This document shows, piece after piece, positions 55,335 through 64,000 of a DNA stretch of 64,000 nucleotides. The DNA is from Oscheius onirici. Its lineage: Eukaryota > Nematoda > Chromadorea > Rhabditida > Rhabditidae. The stretch covers positions 3,162,064 to 3,226,063 of the forward strand of contig OW051468.1 in the NCBI GenBank assembly GCA_932521025.1, written 5' to 3'. The position numbers and the translations under genes were made by a program. Below the pieces are notes generated by a model that did no database searches, was not told the DNA's origin, and worked only from the letters and a program-made list of their open reading frames with translations. Each line of letters begins with the position of its first letter. Position 1 is the first letter of the stretch.

Positions 55335-55475
55335 TTCATAGTCAGAGACAGAAGAGAGGTAGCAGAAGAAGAAAGAGTCGACAGACGCGGGCAGTTGCAA
55401 CCATCCTAGTCGACTGCAGACGTTGCCTGTTCTTGGTAGAAGTCTAACAAATCTAGTTAAAATGTGACAAGATAA
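55335..55475 (-). pseudogene. Relic copy of the promoter and signal-peptide exon of the Receptor-L-domain gene
   Basis: On the minus strand, the sequence around ATG 55402-55404 closely matches the sequence around the start of the gene at 58600: shared cagtcgactaggATGGTTGC context and an upstream match including tgtcacattttaac. The peptide reads MVATARVCRLFLLLLPLFCL and then stops, against MVATFRVCRLFLLLLPVVSF in the intact gene. Nothing homologous follows. This is a partial tandem duplication of the 5' end that died. Confidence 0.75.
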
Positions 55476-55682
55476 GAACTGTTTCAGAATCTTTAGATTT
55501 CTTTCAGAATTTCAAAGTCTGGGCATGTATGTTAATACGCGGGGCCGGGCCAACCCCCGCTCAATTTATGAAAATGCCTCAAATTTAAGAAAAAACGAGT
55601 TGCACGAGCAGTTTAGAAGCAGCAAAAAAAAATCTGAAGTGATATATGTACTTAATATACAATAGCAAAAACAGTAAACATA

Positions 55683-55745
55683 TGTGGGGATCGAACCTGG
55701 GCCGTGCGCGCCACAGGCTGGGGCGTTAACCACTTGGCCACGCTT
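55683..55745 (-). repeat. tRNA-like sequence, possible SINE head or tRNA pseudogene
   Basis: Minus strand has an A-box-like TGGCCAAGTGGTTAACGC and a B-box-like GGTTCGATCCC at tRNA spacing. The acceptor and T stems do not pair properly, so it is not a functional tRNA. It sits between inverted catgtatgttaa motifs (about 55525 and 55761) and beside the foldback. Confidence 0.5.
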
Positions 55746-55778
55746 CATTTTTCGGCCCCTTTAACATACATGGCCTGG

Positions 55779-56131
55779 GCTGCGCCGCGCCGCGGCCAGG
55801 TTGGACTTTGCGGCGGGCTAAAAAAAATTCATTTCGCATTTTTTTCTAATTTTTTTTTGTTTCCAAATACGTCCCCCGATTAGATTTAGTTTTGTCATCA
55901 GAAAAATTGGAAGAAAATCGAAAACTGACAATGAATTTTTACCGAATTTTGTCAAAAAACCGCATTTTCTTCTATTTTTGTCGTCAGTTTTCGATTTTCT
56001 TCCAATTTTTCTGATGACAAAACTAAATCTAATCGGGGGACGTATTTGGAAACAAAAAAAATCAGAAAAAAATGCGAAATTAATTTTTTTAGCCCGCCGC
56101 AAAGTCCAACCTGGCCGCAGCGCAGCGCAGC
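55779..56131. mobile_element. Foldback element with about 150-bp inverted arms
   Basis: 55779-55929 and 55983-56131 are near-perfect reverse complements, outer ends gctgcgc and inner ends actgac, with a 53-bp loop. The outer part is GC-rich and the inner part AT-rich. No coding capacity. Size and structure fit a MITE or foldback transposon; the transcript would form a long hairpin. Confidence 0.8.
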
Positions 56132-56170
56132 TCAACAACCCAGAATCAACAAGCCTGGTTCAGATACAGG

Positions 56171-56176
56171 TTTATT
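56171..56176 (-). terminator. Poly(A) signal of the Receptor-L-domain gene
   Basis: AATAAA on the minus strand, 21 bp after the stop codon. Confidence 0.6.
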
Positions 56177-56196
56177 TGTTGTATCTGTTGTGTCTA

Positions 56197-58600
56197 TTAT
56201 TGAGCAGCAGTTGCAATTGTTGTGTCTGCGACGGCTGTAGCTGGTTCCGTCTCCTTTGGTCCAGCCGGCGACACAGTGGCAGCCGTGTCCCTCCAGGCAC
56301 TCTTCGGCGTCTCCAAATCTCCCGACTTTGGCGTCTCTGTCCGTCCAGTTTCTCCCGACTTTGGAGTCTGCGGCTCCGTCATTTTGCTCCTGGTCAAGGG
56401 TTCCTTCTTCTCCGTCGTCTTGACCTTCTTCTGCCTCTTTCTGATGACCAGCCAGTAGACGAGAAAACCGCCGACTCCGAGCAGAATGAGCAGGACAAGG
56501 ACTCCGATGACGATGCCGACAATCACTCCCGTCTTGTTCTCTTCCACATTTCCATTGCCAGAATCTCCTCCAAACTGACGGTTGAAAAGGCTCTCTCCCG
56601 ACCCGCTACTTGCTTCTTCGTCACTGCTTGTGTCAAGAAGAGTCACTGGACTTTCTGAATTGGTCGAAATTGTCGGCTCTACTGGTCCTCTTTTTGTAGT
56701 TGTGGTCACAGTCGTAGACTTTTTCATGGTGGTCGTGGTGGTAGAGGTGGTGGTCGTTTGACGATTCTCATCGGTTTCGATTTCACTGTCTTTCAAGTCC
56801 ATCTTAGGGAAAAATCTGAATCTGGTTATGAGAATACAGTTTTTGCAAACTTTTACCTCTTTATACCTTGTTTTCACTCCATTTCCATAGATTTTCACCT
56901 TGATGGGTCCTTTGCAAGTTATTTCGCTGAGATTTTGGAAACGGATATTGGTCAATTTGGAATTGCCGCGAATCTCCAGACAACTTTCTTCATCCGTTTT
57001 GATCCGTTTCAGCTTTCCAAACTGCTTCTCCGTGTTGACCATTTCCGAATTGATGACTTTGATCTGACCGTAGACATTCACAAGTCCCGCTTCTTCGACT
57101 ACGGTAAGATTGGTAGTTTGGTTGATCGTGACATTGATGTACATGTGTTTACAGCCCTTTTTCGTCGAATTCTTTTCATCTTCCCATTTGGTGCATCCGA
57201 TGCAATTGTTCTTTCCACTATACCTGCCAAACTTTGAAACTAAATCCGTGTCACAAAGAAGCTTTCGAAATCTGAAAATATTTTGTTGCTTTAGAGTTTT
57301 TTTAGGCTTACGGTTTTCGTTTTCTTTACACTCTTCGTTGGTCGGATTCAGGAAGGCGACTGTTGTCAAACCGGTTTCAGCAGCCGTTACACACGCCTCC
57401 ACGTTGATTGTTGTCCGTTTTTTGTCGAGATCTCTGGTATCTGAATCAAATTTCAGATCTTCCTCTGCGATGATCGTGCACATTTTCAGTTCTTTCAAGC
57501 TCACGACTTTATCAGGAAAGGAGCATGTCGAAGGCACATGAATGACTTTGTCGTCGACCTCATTCAAATTTCTCAGTTCTTCCAGTTTCTTCTCTTCCAG
57601 ACCGTTTCCACTGACCCACAGCTTCTGCATTTTAACAGTCTCATACAATTTGACTTCTTCAAGCGAAGGATTCGACAAAATCCACATTCCATAAGTAGTT
57701 TGCAGTGCAGGTACATTGATCGATGTCAGCTTGTCGTTGAGTTTGATTTTCAAGTAACCTGAAAATGTCTTGTATACTATGATATGAAAAGAATTGAGCA
57801 GGAAGAGTCAAATTGGTTAAGAGTTAGTTACCCGTAGTCTCGACGAGATTTGGAAGTTCCAGTTTGGTGAATGACGAATCCTGTATATGCAGTGTGAAAT
57901 TGTATATTCCCTTTTTGTTTCGCATGTAGCTGTGGAATTCCTCTTCGCTGACTCCGACGCTCACTTTCTTCGATCCAAAATACGAAGCTCCGAAATGAGC
58001 ACTCGCCTCTTTATTGCTCCTAATGTAGCAAACATTTTTGCACTTGCTCAAGGCTTGGAGCTCCTGGTCGGTAAGCTGGCATGGGTAGTCATCGACTTGA
58101 ACATCTTTGAAAGTCAGACCAAAACTTTCCGTCCATTCGGTAGCTTTCTCCTCGTTGAATTTGTATCCATTTCCAGCGTAATAAATTGCCAGCCTCGATG
58201 CGAACTTCAGATTTTTAAGCGCCAGAGGTCTGTCCAGTTTCGTGTTGTTCACAATCCGCAGAGCATAGTAATGATTGACTGCAAACGTGTTATATGGGGA
58301 ATGAGCCTGATGTACTGACCATTGTTCTCAATCATCTCGATCTTGCCAAGCGCATTTTGAATATCTTCGGCCGTGAGATTCGTTCCGACAATTTCCACTC
58401 TTCCTTCGATTGAATGAATATTCTTCAGAACAGGGAATTTTGGCTCCTGGTCCATTGAGACTGATCGAGTCCACGAGAAATTTACAATCCTTGTACAATG
58501 TTCCCACTTTGCATGTATTGCCAACAAAAGTGCTAGAGACAAAAGAGACTACGGGTAGCAGAAGAAGGAAGAGACGACAGACTCGGAAAGTGGCAACCAT
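56197..58600 (-). CDS. Receptor-L-domain type I membrane protein
   Basis: Signal peptide MVATFRVCRLFLLLLPVVSF, then an extracellular region with repeated L-domain motifs (FPVLKNIHSIEGRVEIVGTN, YALRIVNNTKLDRPLALKNL, YLKIKLNDKLTSINVPALQT, VNVYGQIKVINSEMVNTEKQ, CLEIRGNSKLTNIRFQNLSE). A Thr-rich stalk, one membrane span (VIVGIVIGVLVLLILLGVGG) and a cytoplasmic tail with three TPKSG/TPKSA repeats follow. It resembles the nematode irld-type family of insulin/EGF-receptor-like L-domain proteins, which lack a kinase; most are uncharacterised. The first exon and the downstream frame disagree by one base at 58438-58441. An intron (donor gtcagt, acceptor tttgcag) follows IENN. Other small introns near 57290 and 56850 are optional. 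Confidence 0.75.
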
Positions 58601-59053
58601 CCTAGTCGACTGCAGACGTTGTTTTGGTTAGAAGTCTAACTAATCTGCTTAAAATGTGACAAGTTTAGAGGAGATTTCCGAAACTTCAGCTTTTTCACTT
58701 GAAAACTTCCAAACCCCCTTCCAAAGAGAAAACTTCCACTAATTCTTTTCCAAAAACTTTTCCCGAAAGTTCTTCTGCTCAAAGTTACTGAAAAAGACTA
58801 ACGAAGGAGAACCCTTATCGTCCTTGTTGCTAGGTCTTCCCCGTCAATCTGATTTTCCCGCCTTGGCAGTCAGCCAAGTCGCCTTTCCCGCCAAAACCGT
58901 ACGGAAGGAAGACACCGCTTCGAAAAGATTTACGTCACAAAGAAACTTAGATTCCGGTCTCCGGTTCTTATTCGAATCTACAAGATACTAGAGCTTGCAA
59001 TTTTTACACGATTTTATTGCACACACACTATGAAAAAGAGCGAGTTCAATTGT
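58601..59053. other. Intergenic between Receptor-L gene and histone H4
   Basis: 5' flank of the Receptor-L gene (its first 40 bp are shared with the relic at 55335-55475) and 3' flank of H4. No gene seen. Confidence 0.5.
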
Positions 59054-59069
59054 GGCCCTGAAGAGGGCC
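59054..59069 (-). terminator. Histone mRNA 3' stem-loop (H4)
   Basis: Minus strand GGCCCT-CTTC-AGGGCC, a six-bp stem and four-base loop, preceded by AACCCAAC and followed by ACA. Processing signal for replication-dependent histone mRNA, 35 bp after the H4 stop. Confidence 0.93.
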
Positions 59070-59103
59070 GTTGGGTTTTGAATGACTTGAAGAATTCGAC
59101 GAC

Positions 59104-60317
<1,214 letters not shown>

Positions 60318-60333
60318 GGCCCTGAAGAGGGCC
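60318..60333 (-). terminator. Histone mRNA 3' stem-loop (H2A)
   Basis: Same 16-base stem-loop as for H4, 33 bp after the H2A stop. The flanks (caattgtggccctgaag and gggccgttgggttt) are also conserved. Confidence 0.93.
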
Positions 60334-60365
60334 GTTGGGTTTGAAAAGTGTGCCGAAGAAGGGAT

Positions 60366-60746
60366 TTACTTCTCGTCAGCAGTCTTCTTGGGGAGAAGGA
60401 CAGCCTGGATGTTGGGCAGGACACCTCCCTGAGCGATGGTGACTCCAGAGAGAAGCTTGTTCAACTCCTCGTCGTTGCGGACAGCGAGCTGAAGATGGCG
60501 AGGGTTGATTCTGGTCTTCTTGTTGTCACGGGCAGCGTTTCCGGCCAACTCGAGAACCTCAGCAGCGAGGTATTCGAGGACGGCGGCCAGGTAGACTGGG
60601 GCTCCAGCTCCGATACGCTGAGCGTAGTTGCCTTTGCGGAGCATACGGTGCAGACGACCGACGGGGAACTGAAGTCCGGCACGGCTCGAGCGAGACTTGG
60701 CCTTTCCTCCAGACTTGGCTTTTCCTCCCTTTCCTCTTCCAGACAT
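60366..60746 (-). CDS. his (H2A): Histone H2A
   Basis: Intronless, 126 residues. [80 protein letters not shown], ending [17 protein letters not shown]. It lacks the SQEY tail of H2AX and the changes of H2AZ, so it is the canonical replication-dependent form. TATA box 61 bp upstream. An ATG 17 codons upstream is in frame but lies in the probable 5'UTR; the conserved MSGRGK start is chosen. Confidence 0.98.
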   Translation of the reverse strand: MSGRGKGGKAKSGGKAKSRSSRAGLQFPVGRLHRMLRKGNYAQRIGAGAPVYLAAVLEYLAAEVLELAGNAARDNKKTRINPRHLQLAVRNDEELNKLLSGVTIAQGGVLPNIQAVLLPKKTADEK

Positions 60747-60806
60747 GACGACTTGACGGCGGTTGTTGAGTGATGAGACTCGATACCGAATGGGCAAAAG
60801 GGTGCT

Positions 60807-60815
60807 CTTATAAAG
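60807..60815 (-). promoter_or_regulatory. TATA box of histone H2A
   Basis: CTTTATAAG on the minus strand, 61-69 bp before the H2A start. Confidence 0.65.
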
Positions 60816-61684
60816 GCTTCGCTCCGTTAGCTCCGCCCACCCGAAAGCGCGCCAAAATCTGACCTCTCTCCGTTGATTGCACTCTCTCGCCGGAGCGACG
60901 CGAGGGGAGACTACTCAGAACGCGAAGCTATTGGGTCAGCCAACGGACAGTGCTAATTTTGAAGAGAGCGAGGTGACCTAGAGAGAGAATTCTGGCAGCG
61001 AGCCAAGAGATTTTGAGCGGGAAGGATAGGGAACATTGAGGTGTTTGAAGGAAAAAATACCGGAATTTCTATGAGTTTGGAGAAGAAAGGGGAAAAATTT
61101 GATATTGGGGTAGTGGAGAAAGAACCACTTTTGCAATCAAGACTCTGAAAATTATGAGACAATAATATCAGGAAGTAAAGCTGATCCGTTTGGGAAAAGG
61201 ACCAAATAAACAGCGATGAGTTACGGGCTGCTTTTCAAGCTAGTCCAATGGGACAGTTGACCGTTTATTCTAGGAGACTGCTATCACGTTGAAAACGGAG
61301 TGACTGCATGCTAGATCACTTCATTGACGGCTCTACAATATAGTACAAATGAGATATATCCGGATGACAACCTCTTGCCCTTCTCATCTTTTCTCTGAAG
61401 TCAACGTCATGTCATCAATGAAACTAATTAAAAGTTGAAATCTAACTTTGTCTTGGTTAAAAATGGAGCACCGGCTCTACATAGAAAATTTTGATTTTCT
61501 ACGTCATTTGCGTTCATCTGATTTTCGACATTTGATTCTTTTGTGATTCATCGAGCTCTAAACATCAACAGTCAGGAGAGACTGCCACGTCACGACCATC
61601 AGTCTTTGGCCTATCTGCCTGTATTTTGTTCTAGATAAGAGCTATGTTTTAAACTTCCTAACTATCTTCTGATACTAACTTTCT
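60816..61684. other. Intergenic, histone H2A promoter side
   Basis: GC-rich near H2A (60820-60950), then AT-rich. No further gene seen before the CUB-like gene. Confidence 0.45.
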
Positions 61685-63758
61685 TTGTTTCGTGGCTCCG
61701 TTCCATGTTTTATTACTACTTTTCTGTTCCATGTTTTATTACTACTTTTCATCGTTCTTCTAGTATCCAGTTTCGGTAAGACATTTTTCTTCCTTTTTTA
61801 TGTTTCAGACTGTCCAACTGGAATCTCTCAAATTCTCAACGGCACAAAGTTTCCACCCGATAGGATCAGTACTTCTTACAGACAAAACGTCTCCTGCTCT
61901 TGGCTAGTTAGTGTTTAGGGCATTTGAACGCATGAAGTGGTGTTTAGATTCAGAGCAAAGCTGGAAATTACGTCCAGATCACATTGAACAAGGCTCCAAA
62001 CTCTGAAGATTCAGCGATAGTCACGAAACGGATATTGAGTTAGTTAGCTGGAACTTTTAACTATTTTTTTTGTTTGCAGATATCTCAAGTCAACATGGAT
62101 AGATTTTGTCAGTCCTAGCTACGTCATAGTCTCCTTTACTAGTGCTTCCAATGGAGATCTGGCCTTTTCGTGGCAGTACAAGCCAAGTAAATCATTTCAT
62201 ATCTCAAAAAAACTAAATTCTAGTTCCTGATAGGGATCCAACTGTGGTTAATCAGAGACCTGGGGATCATGGAACTCTCATTGCACTCTATCAAAAAAAT
62301 AGTGTAACTACTTTCAATACAAGTTTCACAGGAGAACCAGTAAGCCACTTTCTACCGTTTTCCACTTTAGTTCAGATGAATTTCGCCTTTCTGGCTACAG
62401 CTAATCCGAACGTCTCTGTAAACTATTTGATGTACGCATGGATCTTTGACTGTCAACGAACTTTTGCAACTTCGTGAGTCGGGTTTCTTTTGAAAGAAGA
62501 CAGTTTTTAGACTGTGGAGTGCTTCCCAAGGATACGTTGTGCACAAATCAAATCAGTGTTCTACAATGACCGTAATCACGGTAGTTCCGGACAACTCGAC
62601 CGACTACGGTGTGATTCTGGTCAAGCCTTATGAAGATATGAAGAGCTACAATTGGGATAATATTCGATATCTTTCCGAATTTCCCAAACAAGCGTGGCGA
62701 GCTTCTGTAAGGCTTGAGTCGAGGGCTTAAAGTTAAAGACTTTAGATCGTTAATGGAGGGGACACGGTGATGATGTTCTACAGCGGTGTGGTCCACTACA
62801 GCTTCAATATGATGCTGGAATCCGCAGTATTCCAGGTAAAATTATAGTGACGAATAAATTACGAGGTTAGCAACAAACTGGAACACTGGAATGGCAGACT
62901 GACGATTTCCTTCCCAATGGCGTTTCTATTGTAACATACAGGTAACATTTACATTACGAAGAAGATTGCCCAGATTCAGACAAGACGCTCCTGATTCTAA
63001 ACAGAAACTCGAAAAAATTATGCAATTGATACCTGGGAGACTAAACTCGCTCATTGTCAGGAACGGTTACTGCAACGTGACTTATTCACTTAACTTCATG
63101 ATGTGTGAGTGAAAGGATAGCTTTTATCCTCCAAACTTTGGGACTTTGGGGGAGAAACCTCAATTTTACTCTGCAGGTTCAGAACAGCTGAAAACGTAAT
63201 CGTAAGTTAGAAAACTGGGGTTTCTCTCCAAAAGCAATAAGGAGATAAAATTAGACCATAAAAGAGATATTTTTTCAAAGCAAAGTGCAGATGAACAACG
63301 TGTTGGAAGTAATAATTTTGGTTCGACCATCTACACGTCGGCTAACTTCCCCTTCAGCGATCTTCCTCAAAGTAACGACATTCGTTATGAATATGTCGGT
63401 ATGAGCCGTTTGCTTACTATCATCTGAGTGTTAGGAAGCGCCCTGACGGTTACTGTAACTGAAGGAGCCGACGACGGTTCGGCAGTCTTTCTCGGAACTC
63501 AAACCTATGACAGCAGGTCTAAAGCCAAATCGTATAAGTACGTTCTCTTTTTAACAATTGAGTAAGAATCTTTAGTCTCACACTTGGACAAACAGCGACC
63601 GTCTACGGAGACTACTTTTTCGTAAGATTCTTGAACAAGCAGAGTAATTCGAGCAGAGGAGCAGTCGCAACTGTAACATTCAGTCATTCTAAAAGTATCA
63701 GTTTCTTTGCTTCTTATGTCTTCCTGAATTTTCGACTGTTTTTCTAGCTTTATTGTGA
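61685..63758 (+). CDS. Secreted CUB-like domain protein (nematode type)
   Basis: About eleven exons. A hydrophobic leader (HVLLLLFIVLLVSSF) joins DCPTGISQILNGTKFPPDRI, then SYRQNVSCSWL, SKAGNYVQITLNKAPNSEDS, YVIVSFTSASNGDLAFSWQY, IPDRDPTVVNQRPGDHGTLI, WSASQGYVVHKSNQCSTMTV, IVNGGDTVMMFYSGVVHYSF and, near the end, STIYTSANFPFSDLPQSNDI and LTLGQTATVYGDYFFVRFLN. The pattern (DCP start, SC-W, later CUB-like modules) fits secreted nematode CUB-like proteins, many of which are induced by pathogens. I could not find an in-frame ATG at the leader, and the junction at about 62039/62083 is one base out of phase. The gene may be damaged, or I may have misread an exon. It converges on H2B, 67 bp apart. 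Confidence 0.6.
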
Positions 63759-63780
63759 CAAGTAAATCGAATGAAAATGT

Positions 63781-63796
63781 GGCCCTGAAGAGGGCC
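63781..63796 (-). terminator. Histone mRNA 3' stem-loop (H2B)
   Basis: Identical GGCCCT-CTTC-AGGGCC element, 30 bp after the H2B stop. Confidence 0.93.
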
Positions 63797-63825
63797 GTTG
63801 GGTTTAGATACTCTCGGGAAGAGAA

Positions 63826-64000
63826 TTACTTGCTGGAGGTGTACTTGGTGACAGCCTTGGTTCCCTCAGAGACGGCATGCTTGGCCAACTCTCCGGGCAA
63901 GATGAGACGGACGGCGGTCTGGACTTCGCGAGATGAGATGGTGCTCTTCTTGTTGTAGTGAGCCAGACGGCTGGCCTCGGCAGCGATGCGCTCGAAGACG
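63826..64000 (-). CDS. his (H2B): Histone H2B (partial, 5' end beyond window)
   Basis: C-terminal 57 residues of H2[41 protein letters not shown], then [17 protein letters not shown]. The invariant AVTKYTSSK end and following stem-loop identify it. The N-terminus lies outside the window. It is on the same strand as H4 and H2A. Confidence 0.98.
   Translation of the reverse strand, partial: VFERIAAEASRLAHYNKKSTISSREVQTAVRLILPGELAKHAVSEGTKAVTKYTSSK

Overview
The window is eukaryotic nuclear DNA and reads as a rhabditid nematode, either Caenorhabditis or a close relative. The evidence is: short introns (mostly about 40-60 bp); a splice acceptor a few bases before many start codons, as expected for spliced-leader trans-splicing; nematode families (NOAH-type PAN/ZP cuticle protein, MOAG-4/SERF, secreted CUB-like proteins, Receptor-L-domain membrane proteins); and histone genes that end in a stem-loop. 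The vpr-1, eif-4A3, DHHC and GPAA1 gene order recalls a block I remember from C. elegans clone F33D11. No species can be named from sequence alone.

Layout. 1-5264: tail of a small membrane-protein gene, then the PP2A B55 subunit gene (sur-6, minus) with an internally deleted RTE-type LINE in one intron. 7474-9215: a BTB/T1 protein gene and an unknown coiled-coil protein gene, same strand and about 170 bp apart (operon-like). 10061-11864: a TSSK-like kinase and a small secreted or membrane protein. 12017-12098: tRNA-Leu(AAG). 12662-17568: a large PAN/ZP transmembrane cuticle protein (NOAH type). 17569-21836: gene-poor, with one palindromic element. 21837-25926: BOP1 and, upstream of it on the same strand, a candidate LAP1-like torsin cofactor. 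26601-27914: RPB10 and MOAG-4. 28441-28625: a MITE with perfect 48-bp inverted ends. 29298-29561: a small Ala/Pro-rich protein. 32802-35496: PFTAIRE-type CDK (CDK14). 35595-44078: a four-gene minus-strand run (vpr-1, eif-4A3, DHHC palmitoyltransferase, GPAA1). 45776-53471: a full-length P-glycoprotein with two candidate alternative first exons and an unrelated intronless gene nested antisense in its first large intron. 54722-54859: a 45-residue membrane microprotein. 55335-56131: a repeat-rich patch holding a dead copy of the next gene's 5' end, a tRNA-like sequence and a 150-bp-arm foldback. 56197-58600: Receptor-L-domain membrane protein. 59104-64000: histones H4, H2A and partial H2B on the minus strand, interrupted by a CUB-like secreted protein gene on the plus strand.

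How the genes relate. Most are housekeeping: PP2A regulation, ribosome biogenesis (BOP1), RNA polymerase (RPB10), exon-junction helicase (eIF4A3), and ER or membrane functions (VAP, GPI transamidase, palmitoyltransferase). The same-strand runs with 170-590 bp spacing suggest operons resolved by trans-splicing. Three intronless genes (H4, H2A and the nested gene) instead carry a TATA box 55-61 bp before the ATG. I see no bacterial-type system, CRISPR array or viral genome. The most interesting signals are the alternative ABC-transporter starts, the nested gene, the relic promoter/signal-peptide copy, a four-copy interspersed repeat and the foldback/MITE elements.
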